Below are positions 48,185 to 59,990 of a stretch of DNA of 64,000 nt, in pieces (within the stretch, counting starts at the first letter, position 1; each line of letters begins with the position of its first letter). The notes under the pieces are model-generated. The model was given only the letters and a program-made list of their open reading frames with translations. It was not told where the DNA came from and searched no databases. The position numbers and the translations under genes were made by a program. Source of the stretch: Ifrita kowaldi (Eukaryota > Chordata > Aves > Passeriformes > Cinclosomatidae); assembly GCA_013398055.1 (NCBI GenBank), contig VZRS01009490.1, positions 1 to 64,000 of the forward strand. The letters run 5' to 3'.

Positions 48185-48724
48185 CTAAGGCAGGTGACTG
48201 CAGTCAAAGCTGATGTCAGGAGACAACAGTCCCCAGAAATGCACACCAAGGTGAACATGCCCTAAACAACCCAAGACTCTGTATTGGTACAACACTATCC
48301 CAATATAAAGAGCAAACAGATCACAACTAGAAGTTTGGCCAAGCATCAGGTAATTCTGTGAGGTGGTAGCCAAGATCATGATCGAGTCAGGCTGGAACCA
48401 CACCAGGCAAGAGAAAACTGAGGGATGGACATGGCCAGTGGGAGGGTCCCAGGAGATACAGGTAGACAACAGAACAAAAGAGTGAGCCAAAATCTTGGCA
48501 TTAGACAAGACACCAGTAATGAGAAACAAGCTTGAGCATCCAAAAACAGAAGTCTGGGGCACAGTTCTGGCCAGAAGATCCACGGGAGAGCCATGAACAA
48601 ACAGTAGGACAGCCCCAGCTACATGAGGAGTGGGGACAAGCATCAGCCAGATTTTGGGGCCAGTCCTCAGACAGCTACAGAGATCTGTGAGCCCCTCAGT
48701 GATCAGGTCCTTGACTGCAGCCAA
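48185..48724 (-). other. Unexplained 179-codon open frame in intron
   Basis: A minus-strand ATG at 48724 opens 179 codons to a stop at 48185-48187, the longest open frame in the window apart from the one spanning the TSPN exon. The product is hydrophobic and Cys-rich (LCSCLRTG, CDLFALYIGIVLYQ) with no motif I know. There is no clear promoter and no neighbouring exon. It sits next to an old CR1, so it may be part of an uncatalogued repeat or simply chance. I give no function. Confidence 0.2.
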
Positions 48725-50142
48725 GCTCTGGCTGCTGGGTTTGCTTGCTCACAGATGGTGCCTCACTGCAAAGAGGAAGAAAGTTCATAGTTGTAGGTTA
48801 CAGATGAGAAGATGAGTAGGCACATTTCCCAGACAGCTAATCTGGCACTTTGTAAAAGTACTATTGCTTGTATAAAAGGATACAAATCCTTTAAGCAGAT
48901 AATAAAGTGAATTACATATATTACCCAGTTAATGATTTTGTATCTAATTATGAGATGTTGCTATCAGTTGCTAAACATTGCTGGAGGTTATCTGTGAGCC
49001 ACGACAGATGTTTTTGTTTGGTTTATTATTCCAGTTATCGGTTTTGTGCAGCTTTACAAGATTTCATTTTCTGTGAGCAATGACCCTATGTGCAGCATCT
49101 TAGAGTCCTGGCATACAAATGCTAAAATGAACCAAATACGCAAACACCTTCCATGGTGTTATATCCATTTGGGTTCATTCCCAAACCACAGGAGTGTGGA
49201 AGTTATAATACAAAAGGCTGAAAATGTAAAAGTCCTCCTTGAATCCCATGTTTCAGAATCATTCAAAAGGAATCTTATATTCATTTTAATCTACTAATTA
49301 AGGATGTTTTACTTCTAATTGTCCTGGCCAATAAAATATTCTGCTTATTTTAAAGACAACAACAACAAATAAATGGGTGTATTCTGAGCAGATGGAAAGT
49401 CGTCATAGCTGGTTGGTCTGGCTTCACTCTCTCAGTCTTTCTGAGAAAACAACAACAGAAACAACAACAAAGTGCTTCAACCCTTACTTTGAAAACGGGA
49501 TTCAAATGGACAACTTTCTGTAATCTGTGGCAGCTTTCTTCAGTGGTTAATTACATTCATCCTTAAAGTGTGCCTTTCTTCCCCGCTGGTTTTTGATGTC
49601 AAGTAGCCACTGACTTTCAGTCTACCATGACCCTTATTCAAAGACCCTTTACCAAGCTTTGATTTCCCAGAGGCTCCTACAGAGAATGATCCCTTCAGTT
49701 GTTGGCTGTTTCCTAATTTTACCTGTCTACGCTGTACTTCTTGAATTTATCACTATCCTACTTGCTCCACAGCTCTTCAAACTTCCGTTCACTCCATTTC
49801 TACCTAATGACTTACGGAAACTAAGGCTGGGCACAGCAGCAGTGGTGACTGAGCTGTGTGATATGAAGATTATCAGCTCATACTTGACAGTTCCTGCTTA
49901 TACTCCAAGGATTGCACTGTTTGTCATATTATCACCCAGAACCCAGAGATCAAAGTGAGACAAATGAAATAGGTTTATGGTTTATTCCCATCCACACTCA
50001 GACCAGTTATGTATATACCAAAGATGATTTTAATTGGCTGTGTTGAATTAGATCATGATCATGACTCTCTTCACCCTTGGACTTGATATCATTTATGGAC
50101 TCTAGAGAAAACAGTTTTCCTCTCAGTATATCATAGTTTTAC

Positions 50143-50158
50143 TTTTTTTTTTTTTTTT
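50143..50158 (+). repeat. Poly-T run, 16 bases
   Basis: Homopolymer tract (AC then 16 T then AATTG), with no flanking element recognised. Confidence 0.9.
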
Positions 50159-51015
50159 AATTGTGTATTAAAATGGAGAAAGAGGGGGAGGGGAAAAGAG
50201 CACATCAATCCTGTTTGGTTCCAGGATGAAAAAAAATATTGTGAAATCAAGCAAATGTAATTCATGGGGCAATCTCAAAAATGAAGCTGAGTAAAAGAGC
50301 TAAAAACAGAATGAAAAATAAAAGCTCTCATCCATAGGAAGGAAAAGAAGTATTATTGATTTTTTTAAGCTGAAGTTCAAACCAGCACCAGAGAAATTTA
50401 CTGCAAAAATGTTAATGATGACAATTCAATCTATGGCTCACAGTTACTCAGCGCAATTATGCATTCACTCTTTTCCAGGCTAATGCTAGCAGGACTCAAG
50501 TGACAACCCAAAGAAACACTTGTGATAGACTGCGACACAACTGGCAGCCTTAGCTCAGAAAAGACTCTGAGGACTGAATCCATGCTGACACAGGATTAAA
50601 AACTGCTCATGCTTCTACAAGGCCAGAACCCATATTTGCTAACTGGTCACAACATCTACCAGCAACTGGTCTCTTGTGTTTAGCAAATTTCCATCTCAGT
50701 GGGAGTGCTACCAAATATTCCCTTTAGAAGCTATTTATGTAGCCCTAAATTCTTTTGTGAATGTCTTGATACTACTCCTCAGAACCACTCAGACACACCA
50801 AACACAGCTCATATTCTGCCAGGATGGAGCCTGTGGTTACTGCTGAGATTCCTGACCACCTTGTGTATATTCTGTGCCAGCCAAACTGAAAGAGCTGCTC
50901 AAAGCAGAAATAAACCTGTAGGTACCAGATAACTACTACAAGGTTAACCTAGAAGAACCAAATAATGTCAGGCAGAGGTTCAGATGGAAATAAAGTGAAA
51001 ACCCAGAGTACTCAC

Positions 51016-51127
51016 TCAGTTTTCTGAACAACCGGAAAGCTTCCAAGCCGTACATAAGCACTCTGAATCCCATCTTCTTTCATTCCAAAAATCTGCTTCA
51101 CACTGAACAAATTCATCAGGTCAAATC
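51016..51127 (-). CDS. COL22A1: COL22A1 exon: junction after VWA, start of TSPN domain
   Basis: This 112-bp exon reads (G)FDLMNLFSVKQIFGMK..., then SAYVRLGSFPVVQKT(E). It begins two bases into a split Gly codon and ends two bases into a split Glu codon, so both flanking introns are phase 1 or 2 types that match the next exon. The acceptor (ctaatggatag) and donor (gtgagt) are good. FDLMNLFSV is the characteristic opening of the TSPN domain in COL22A1 and related FACITs, which fold as a LamG-like beta sandwich in the extracellular N-terminal region. This is the 5'-most exon visible. The preceding exon, expected to end in a single G of the split Gly codon and to carry the end of the VWA linker, was not found in the remaining 12.9 kb. 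Confidence 0.93.
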
Positions 51128-51345
51128 CTATCCATTAGAGAAATATAAATAAAAGACATTAATCAGGCAGTGGGACATGCCTCCAACTGTACTTACATGG
51201 ATATATCTTAGCTCACCAACTGCACTTCAGAAACAAGCCTTGCTCTTGTTGGCAAAAGCCAGAACAAAATTCTGATATGGTCTAATCCTCTCAGTCCAAA
51301 AACTCAAAACCAAGCTTAAATTCAAGCTGTCACAGGCTTGAACAG

Positions 51346-51829
51346 TGTTTTCCGGAAATCAGTAGCTAACGTTTGCGTTGCCAGAACATCCTGAAAATGC
51401 TGCATAATTCATTAACTCCCGTGGAGAAAAACGCACAAGTGCATGTGGTAACCAGTGAACACAGCCGTATGTTAAAGCTACCATCAGGCTTTCCCCAGGT
51501 TACATGGTTCTGTTACATTAATGTATTCCAGTTTAAACTCCCCGGTTGGCTGATGGCCTCAGCCCCTCGTCCCTCCCCTGGGGTTCTCCCATTGGTCCCT
51601 GCTCCCTGATCCCGCCTTTCCCTGGCCCCGGGAAAAACCCTGAGCTAGGCATTGTACTTCAGATTTGCTTGCCTACCCTTGGAGGGTGAAGGTGTAATAA
51701 ACTTGCATGTTGGAATGAAGGCCACAGCAGATTCCCTCCTCGCCTTATTGCTACAGACTCGTTACTGAATTTGCCCAGACATCTGTGGGAGCACGCGGGA
51801 CCCCACAGAACGGGGCAAAAATAGTAACA
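51346..51829 (+). mobile_element. Solo-LTR-like element (partly duplicated by assembly)
   Basis: The block starts TGTTTTCCGG and ends AGTAACA, giving TGTT...AACA terminal inverted repeats typical of retroviral LTRs. Inside are a GC-rich U3-like stretch, AAAAACCCTGAGC near the expected TATA position and AATAAA at 51696-51701. The length is 484 bp. The flanks do not give a clean target duplication. No internal retroviral region adjoins it. Its 3' 282 bp reappear at 52279-52560 because of the duplication at the N. Confidence 0.6.
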
Positions 51830-52277
51830 AGTGCAGGCTGAAACGCTTATTCATAGACTAATAGAAAACGCAGAATGTTCTGGGAAGAAAGGGACCTTCA
51901 AATATCATCTAGTTCCAATCCCTCTGCCATGGGCAGGGATACCTTCCACTAGACCAGATTGCTCCAAGCCCCATCCAACCTGGTCTTGAACACTTCCAGG
52001 GATGGGGCTGCCACAGCTTCTCTGGGCAACCTGGTCTGGTGTCTCTCCACCCTCATTGTGAAAATTTAGCTCTTTATCTCCGATCTAAATCTACCCTCTT
52101 TCAGTTTAAAACTGTTGCTCTTTGTCCTGTCACTACAGACCTTGAGAAAAGGTCTCCTTCTTCCTTACAAGGCCCTTTTATATATTGAAAGGCCATGAGA
52201 AAGTCCCCCTGGAGCCTTCGCTTCTCTAGGCTGAGCATCCCCAACTTTCTCAAAATTTATTCACAGCAGAGGTGTTC
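51548..52277. repeat. Direct duplication, copy 1 (730 bp)
   Basis: It runs from GGCTGATGGCC to AGAGGTGTTC and is repeated at an offset of 731 after one N. One substitution is seen (C at 52126 versus T at 52857). It contains the 3' part of the LTR-like block and part of a CR1. Confidence 0.95.
51853..52277 (-). mobile_element. CR1 LINE fragment (assembly copy 1, cut at N)
   Basis: The plus strand starts TCATAGACTAATAG, the reverse-complemented CR1 3' end, then CACTAGACCAGATTGCTCC, CTGGTCTTGAACACTTCC and GGCTGAGCATCCCC. It is cut in mid-element by the N at 52278. The full-length version is at 52584-53066. Confidence 0.9.
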
Positions 52278-52278
52278 N
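52278..52278. other. Single N (assembly join)
   Basis: One ambiguous base lies between the two 730-bp copies, in the same arrangement as at 23829. Confidence 0.9.
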
Positions 52279-53008
52279 GGCTGATGGCCTCAGCCCCTCG
52301 TCCCTCCCCTGGGGTTCTCCCATTGGTCCCTGCTCCCTGATCCCGCCTTTCCCTGGCCCCGGGAAAAACCCTGAGCTAGGCATTGTACTTCAGATTTGCT
52401 TGCCTACCCTTGGAGGGTGAAGGTGTAATAAACTTGCATGTTGGAATGAAGGCCACAGCAGATTCCCTCCTCGCCTTATTGCTACAGACTCGTTACTGAA
52501 TTTGCCCAGACATCTGTGGGAGCACGCGGGACCCCACAGAACGGGGCAAAAATAGTAACAAGTGCAGGCTGAAACGCTTATTCATAGACTAATAGAAAAC
52601 GCAGAATGTTCTGGGAAGAAAGGGACCTTCAAATATCATCTAGTTCCAATCCCTCTGCCATGGGCAGGGATACCTTCCACTAGACCAGATTGCTCCAAGC
52701 CCCATCCAACCTGGTCTTGAACACTTCCAGGGATGGGGCTGCCACAGCTTCTCTGGGCAACCTGGTCTGGTGTCTCTCCACCCTCATTGTGAAAATTTAG
52801 CTCTTTATCTCCGATCTAAATCTACCCTCTTTCAGTTTAAAACTGTTGCTCTTTGTTCTGTCACTACAGACCTTGAGAAAAGGTCTCCTTCTTCCTTACA
52901 AGGCCCTTTTATATATTGAAAGGCCATGAGAAAGTCCCCCTGGAGCCTTCGCTTCTCTAGGCTGAGCATCCCCAACTTTCTCAAAATTTATTCACAGCAG
53001 AGGTGTTC
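52279..53008. repeat. Direct duplication, copy 2 (730 bp)
   Basis: Second copy of 51548-52277. It restarts in mid-LTR and continues past AGAGGTGTTC into the rest of the CR1, so this copy carries the true right-hand flank. Confidence 0.95.
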
Positions 53009-53066
53009 CAGCCCTCTCATCTTTTTCATGGACCTCCACTGTGTGTCTGCTCCAGTGGTCCAGGTC
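52584..53066 (-). mobile_element. CR1 LINE fragment (complete to its 5' truncation)
   Basis: Same element as at 51853-52277 but continuing through CAGCCCTCTCATC and CTGCTCCAGTGGTCCAGGTC, where CR1 similarity stops and an LTR-like sequence starts. It points the same way as COL22A1. Confidence 0.88.
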
Positions 53067-53428
53067 TGTGGAGGGCTGTAAACTCCTGGCACAAGAGCCC
53101 TCTGTGCTCCCTTGGAGAAGAGAGGCCTGAAGCCATAAGGACTCGCCTCTGAGATAAGCAACCCACCTCTAGGTTATGGTGGCCAAATGAACCACCCCCA
53201 GCATGCCTTGCTTCCTTATGGTAATACCTTGTACCCAGCTGGCTAACTGGTTTCCACCCCACTCCCTGCCTTTCCCATAAAAAGGCCTTGGGTCTGCCCG
53301 GAAATTGGGAGAGTTTGTCCCTGGCCTTCCCTTTACAGAGACTGCTGGGCAATTAAAGCTACTCTGTGGAACTGCTATACAGGTCTCTCTGTCTCTCTGT
53401 CCCCGTGTTAGCTTCAGGGGATTTCACA
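53067..53428 (+). mobile_element. LTR-like element abutting the CR1
   Basis: It begins TGTGGAGGGC and ends ATTTCACA, giving TGTG...CACA ends. It has a TATA-like CCCATAAAAAGGCC near 53275 and ATTAAA near 53353, in the correct LTR order and spacing. The length is 362 bp. No clear target duplication is seen and no retroviral coding region adjoins it. It is most likely a solo LTR of an unassigned endogenous retrovirus family. Confidence 0.55.
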
Positions 53429-56400
53429 AAGAGCTGAATCACAAGACCTGAAATCACTTGTAGCTGAGAAATCGCTGCACTTGCTGAAATCCCTCGCTGT
53501 CCAGGGAGGTTTGCCTTCGCCCCTAGAAGAGCTGTTCCTTGCAGGACGCTCTCTCTAGGAAGGTCATGGCACACTGGTGCTTGACCAGCATCAGACCCCC
53601 TGAGACACAGGTCTTTACTGAAAACTACTTGTCCAAGAAAATTGACAACATACGCTTTTCGTATCATTTTAATACAACTCAGTCCAATCGACTTATCATT
53701 ACCATGAGCTATGAATCTTGATGGAAGACATTTGTCCAAAGCTTCTGACTTTGTTCTAACAAGGTATTTTTAGCTCAATCCTAAACCACACAAGTGAGTC
53801 TACGCAGCTCCAGCATCAACATGGTCCCAGCCACAGTGAACACACAGTTTTGCGACGTGAAGTCCCAGCTGCTAAACCATGAGGGACAGCAGGGGTGCAA
53901 TGGTGCCACGAATGCATCCAATTCCTGGAGGTGTGGAACTGTGTGGATGCAAACATCCTGCTTTAATCTCCAAACTGGCTCCACAGGATGCAAATCCAAA
54001 CTAACAGCCACTCCCAGAACAAAACACTCTGTGGAGTTAGAGGCAAAGGCACTGTAAAAGGCAGGTTGCGAGCAACTGAACAGAGAATATGTGTTTTAAT
54101 GTTATTCAGCCTATTCCAACATCTTCTCCCACTCACACATGCACAATTACACATATTAACTCCTGGTTTTGTAATTCCAGCACACAAACCTGGTGACATA
54201 AGTGTAGCTTATTTGGATAAGTTGCTTTTAAACTATGGCAGTTCTTTCAACCTTGTTCAGTTAGTGAGCTCTTAAAAGTTTTCTAGGATAGATAAACATT
54301 TTTATGTGATGAAATTAAGCATGAAGATTCTTGGATTTCTTAGTTGTCTTCATGAACCTTTCAGGCTGAAAGGCACTGCAGAGCTTGAAAACAGCTTCAA
54401 CATGAAAAGGCACCAACCTAATGATATTATTCTTCACATTTATGGGAATAAATAGGTGCAAAAATCTGTGTGGGCCAGTACCTAGGCAAATCAAAATAGC
54501 AAACAGGAAGTAAAATGTAAAGCTTCCATCATTTTCTAGACCTTTTTCTGAAGAAATTGCTTTTTCTGAGGAAATATTCTCTTAATTGTTTGCAAAGACA
54601 GAAATGGCTGTCTGGTGCCAAGTTGAGGCCTTTAGTATTACAGTAACTTTCCTGGCTGTCAACAGCTTTTCCCTTTTGTCCACTCTATTTTCAGCTATTA
54701 CGGGGCATTCGGGAGGGCAAATAAAGCAGTTAAAGTGCTCCAGGGCCTCATGGCTGCACCTCATAATCACCTCTGCACAACTCCAGTGATACACCCCTCC
54801 AACACACTGCAATCAGCCACGATTGCAGCTATAAATCAGGGTAAATAGACCCCACCAGAACACGAGAGCTCCCTCCTGGCTGTCACAAACCACACTATGA
54901 CTTGTCCATACAGCTTGTTCCTCCGCACAGTACATATCCATCATCCACACCAACTGCAGGAACTGAGGGAAGCAACTGAGTGTTGCTGGCAGGAAGAAAC
55001 CACACTGACTGGGAAGGGAAATTGTTAACCATTCACAGGAGAGGAGCTGCAGATGGTGAAGGCTGAAATGCTGCCCAAGTGACATCCTTGTGTCCAGTCA
55101 CCAGAGGCCTCAAGCTGTGAAATCCTGCTCACCTCATGGGTCTTGTAAAGCTCCATTGCTAAAAATGCACAAGTGCAAGGCACAGTGACAAGAACTTCCT
55201 GCTCAGTTTTCCCATAATTAGCTCAGACCTAAAGCTGCTCTCATTTTCTCCCACAACTCAAATGAACATTCACATCATGAGCAACTCTGAAGCTGTGTGC
55301 AATAGTATGCTTTTCCAGTGGAAACAAGAGTCAGATTCAATCTCTTCTATTTTATTCCCCTGAATTTCCCATCAAAATGCAGTTTCAATGCCTAAATAAC
55401 TCCATGAAACATAAACATGGTTATCAAAACTATTTTGCAAACGGAACTTGGTGTAATGAAAATAAGTCACGTTCTCACAACATAATCACATTTACATGTA
55501 GGATTGGATAAAGCAAAATGTAAACAATAATGGCATTTTTTTCTTTTATTCAGATTATGGATTGGCAAATCAAAAATGTCTTTCTCTATTTTTATTTAAT
55601 TGATGAATGACAATGTCTTTTTGAAAGATGTAACGTAGATCCAGGGAAAAGTTAAGTCCTTAGCTGTGTCAGAGTCCACACTCAAAAGCAAAGGGTTTTT
55701 TATTTTAACCACACTATTAATTTGTTCTGTGTCAAATTTAAATATTGCCCAGCTGGTGAGATAACCTCCACTCTTGGATACTCCATTTACAACCAAAGCC
55801 CTTAAAGGTAAGGGACACTTTGCTTGCTGAAAAATTTCAATAGAATTACAGAAGATTTGTCATTAGGCCATAAACTAAAAAAAATTAAGAACTCTGACAA
55901 GGATGAGATGCATCTCACCTAATTTTAGCTGTCTGAAAAGGAGACATAGGATGGATGCAGGCTTCCTCAGTTTCCTTGTGAGTCAGCAAGAAATTTAGGA
56001 GTCTTTAAGACAACTCATCTTAAAGACAACTGATCTTAAAGACAGGCTGAACCCCTACCTGGAAGTGCCTCCTTCCATTCAGAAGAAAGGGAGCTCATAC
56101 AGATGGGAATTTTCAGAGTAATGAAGTTGTCTGAGATGTATTCTGCTTATAGGGAATGCGATCCATTTTGTGCAGTGAGTGAAGCAGAGGTAAAGAGGAC
56201 AAAATTGTTATCAAATCACAGATAACTTATATTCACATTTCCTCATTTGCCATCAGGATTGAGTAAAGGTTGCAGGTTTTTTAATTCAGCTTGATTAACC
56301 AGCTATGATTTTCAAAATCTCTTCTGAAGAACAAACAAACAAACCCAAACTATTGTTATTTCAGCTGAGAAAGTAGTAAAGGCAGATTACACAAGTGGAA

Positions 56401-56490
56401 CTGGAAAGAAAACACCTAGGCAAGCCTACAAATGAATTTATTAATTAAAGAAACCTCTAAGATTGTTTCAGCTGAAGGACAAGCAAATAT

Positions 56491-56565
56491 ATTATTACAA
56501 TTACTATTACCACTACTAGTAGTATTACTACTGTTAGTACTAATATTACTACTATTATTACTATA
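56491..56565 (+). repeat. Imperfect ATT/ACT trinucleotide microsatellite
   Basis: About 75 bases of interspersed ATT, ACT, AGT and TAC triplets (ATTATTACAATTACTATTAC and onward) lie just before a T run. It is interrupted and therefore probably old, but still a candidate length polymorphism. Confidence 0.85.
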
Positions 56566-59084
56566 ATTTTTTTTACTTCGTGTGCCTGGAAGAATTTTGC
56601 ATGGATTATGTTCCCTTGACTTTAGGAATAGAGCTGGTATTGTGAGGGAGGCAGCATGAAGCTTTCAATTTTGATTTTTTTAATCTTGAACAACAATATT
56701 AATGTAAAAAAATAAGCAATGCTGTGATCATTTCTGCACCACCTGACGAGGAGTTTTCACCTGGCAGTGTTTGTCCACTAACAGTGCAGTACAAACTGCT
56801 CAGTGAGATCTTTCCCCAAACAGTTAAATGTGCCACACAGCATTTCTGTGCTGGAGTTACAGCAGGAATACAGTCTGTTCTTTGGTTTTCCCAGCACCGA
56901 GGAGACACCATACTGTCAGTGGCATATGGAGAGTGAGATGCCACACGTAACTTCCCAAACTCCCCCGTCCTCTCTACAAGTGAATGGGGAAGAAGAGACC
57001 TGCCTAAATCAGCAAGGACAAAGTTGCTGTTACCTATTGCACCGTGCTCAGGCACAGGGTGAAAAGGTAGGATTTTCCTGTTCTTAGCTGCTTTGATTTA
57101 AAAGGTGGCTTTTTGTGTTACAGGGCAGGTGTGGTTTCCCAATTGGCTGATAAACTGCTTAATCAGTAATGCCATAAACATGGCATTTAATAAGATGCTC
57201 TTTGATCTTAAGCCTCTTACTTCATTAGAGCTTCTGAAACAATGTGGGGCCACTGAAACCCTCTAACATGATTACATCTCCTGAAAAGCAGCAGACCCTA
57301 GTCCATATTAAAATTAAAATAGAGAGCTGAAAGAGAAGCTCAGATTTGTAACAGCATACTTGGCTTGAAAAGTAATTTGTTATGCACTGCTCTGCTGATC
57401 AAATCAACCGAATGTCTCACTGCTTGAGAGTTATAACCCCCTTACAGGAAGCAGCCTGTTTTCCAGAATCAGAAAGCACACCCAGATCTTTCTGTTACAG
57501 GGAGAAGATGGCAAAACTTGGCACTGGACAATTTATACATCACCTAACTGTAATGTGCAGCCAGATTCTCTTTTACAGGACAAATGTCCACACTGCACCC
57601 AGCACCTCAAAGCATGGCCAAAGGCTGATCCAACAACTCTGTATTCATCCCATGATCCTACAACCTTTATTTTAAGATAATTATCTGAAGACTCGACTGA
57701 AGGGGCCATGGTTGGTTGCCCTGAATATGAGCTGGATTTCTGCCTGGCTCCATTAAGAATCTGATATGGGCAGCATGGTTGAAGCTCATGTGTATGTTGA
57801 GATTTTCCTGATTGTTCTGTCTTCAGGGGCAAAAACTCCACAAAATAAAAACAGCATCCAAAGCCAGAAAAAGAGAGTAAAAAATGTAATATTTAATAGC
57901 CACAAAACACAGCAGTGAGTACATTTGGAAAGGCTTCTCAAAGCAGCACAGAGTCGTTGACTTCTTATTTTGCCCAAAGAAGATTCTGAAAAAAGCCTCT
58001 TGTTTTGTGTTCCCAAGGATCCCAATATAACACTCACAGGGGGAACAACTGGGCTATTTCTAATTGTGAAAGTTTTTGGTGAGAAAACAACCTGGAGAGG
58101 AATGTGGAAAGTGGTTGAGAAAGGAATCAGGAAAGGCACTGGACAAAACAGCCTCAAGTGTGATGTCTGGAATATATTTATTACAGTGGATTGCCAGCCA
58201 TGAGCACTAATATCAAACAAAGCAGCTTTTGCAGGAAGTGCTCCTGACTCTGGTATTGCTCAACCTCCCAGCTGAATTATCAGCCTTGCCAATGCATTGA
58301 TGAAATATCACCAGTAGCCAAGATTGGGGAGGTTGTCATCACCTGCTGGTTCACTGACACCCCTGAAAACAGCAATCTGCACAGCCTGTGATAAAATAGC
58401 ACGTGTTACTTTTACTGGAGGATAGTCAACGACACTAAACTTTATTGTACACCAGAGCAGTGTATAAATTCCTATGAAAAACAGTAACACCTGGGAGTCT
58501 TTCAGCAAATACATGATCTTGTCTAACATTGCTGCACTCTTGAAAGTTAGGTTCTCATGGATTTTCTGTGACCACAAGGAAGAGCCTGTATGCCCTCAGT
58601 GTCCCTTTTAATTCCTCCAGTATGGTCTGCAAGGTTATTGCCACTGTAAAGAGCCCTAGGTTTTGTCACCTATCTTAGTTATTTTCTGTGCTAATATAGA
58701 CCCTAAAAAAAAAAAGAAAAAAAAATATACTATCATGACATAAGGTTACATGGTGAATTTAATGAGATAGGTCTGGCAAATTAGTTATGTGAAGGCAGAG
58801 TGTAGACGAGAGGTTTTTTTTGTCCTGTATCTAAACATTTGGCTGTTTGTGTCTCAATTCAGGGTTGGGACAGAAGCAAAAGTGTCCAAATCCCAAAGGG
58901 GGGACCACTTACTTTATTCAGCATGTGTTGCTGTTATTGTCATAGTAGCCATCATCTGCTACAGTGTTTTTGCTGTTCCTGACATTTCTTCCTCCACAGG
59001 AAAGGAAACCCCGTCAAGAGCTGAGAGAGTATCAGATTTTAGGTATATTTTTAAGAGCTCACTGAAGTCTCCATCTCCAAGGAT

Positions 59085-59990
59085 TTTCCACCACATCTAA
59101 TCTAAACCTACACTCTTTTTGTTTGAAGCCATTTCCCCTTGTCTGATCACCACATGCATTTTTAAAATGTCTCTCTCCAGCTTTCTTGTTGGCCCCCTTT
59201 AAGTACTGAAGGTTGCAAGAAGGTGTCCTTGGCCCCCTCTCTTCTCCTGGCTGAGCATCCCCAGATGTCTCAGCGTGTCTTCACAGCAGAGGTTCTCCAG
59301 GCCTCTGAGCATCTTTGTGGCCTCCTCTGGACTTGCTCCCACAGTTCCACATCCTTCTTATGATGGGTACCCCAGAGCTGGATGCAGCACTTCAGATGGG
59401 GTCTCACGAGGACAAAATAGAGGAGCAGAATCCCCTCCCCTGACCTGCTGCCCGTGGGGCTTTGGATGCAGCCCAGGACATGATTGGCTTTCTGGGCTGC
59501 AAGTGCCCATGACCGAGACATGTTGAGCTTCTCATCCACCAGCACCCCCCAGTCCTTCTCCTCAGGGCTGCAATCAATACCTTCTCTGACTCACGTGTAG
59601 GACCTCGTACTTGGCCTTGCTGAACTTCATACGGTTCTGTCCCACCTCTCCAGCCTGTCCAGGTCCCTCTGGATCCCTTTCTTCCAGTGTGTGACTGCAT
59701 TCACAGCTTGGTGTGCTCAGCAAACTTGCTGAGGGTGCCTCAATCCCACTGCCCTTCTCATCAAAAAAATGTCAAACAGTGTCAGCCCCAATACCAACCC
59801 CAGGGGATACCACTCATCGCTGGTTTCCACTCAGACATCAAGCCATTGACCACAACAATTTGAATGCCATCCCATCCAATTCTTTATCTGTGGTCCATCT
59901 GTCCAATCCATGTCTCTCCAATTTAGAGACAAGAAGGTCATGCAGCACAGTGTCAAACGCCTTGCACAAGTGCAGGTGCATGAGTCTTGC
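59085..59990 (-). mobile_element. CR1 LINE, ORF2 C-terminal and 3' region
   Basis: This is the longest CR1 in the window. The minus strand still encodes recognisable ORF2 C-terminus pieces: ALAAQKANHVLGCIQS, LYFVLVRPHLKCCIQLWG and HHKKDVELWEQVQRRPQR. These are the conserved end of the CR1 reverse transcriptase ORF, downstream of the catalytic region. Frame shifts and stops separate them and the element is 5'-truncated, so it is inactive. It has the same orientation as COL22A1. Confidence 0.92.

Larger units (their letters stand above)
44244..51015. other. COL22A1 intron, 6.8 kb
   Basis: The intron contains three CR1 pieces (about 45180-45410, 46045-46275, 47785-48045), a GGAAAAA-type purine repeat at 47392-47430, an unexplained 179-codon minus-strand open frame at 48185-48724, CAA-rich simple sequence at 49359-49370 and 49446-49470, and a 16-base T run at 50143-50158. 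Confidence 0.7.

Noticed and set aside
57786..58220. 144-codon minus-strand open frame
   Set aside because: Hydrophobic, low-complexity reading of AT-rich intron with no motif, splice context or repeat match.
59270..59545. 91-codon minus-strand open frame as a host gene
   Set aside because: It is the decayed C-terminus of CR1 ORF2, not a host gene.
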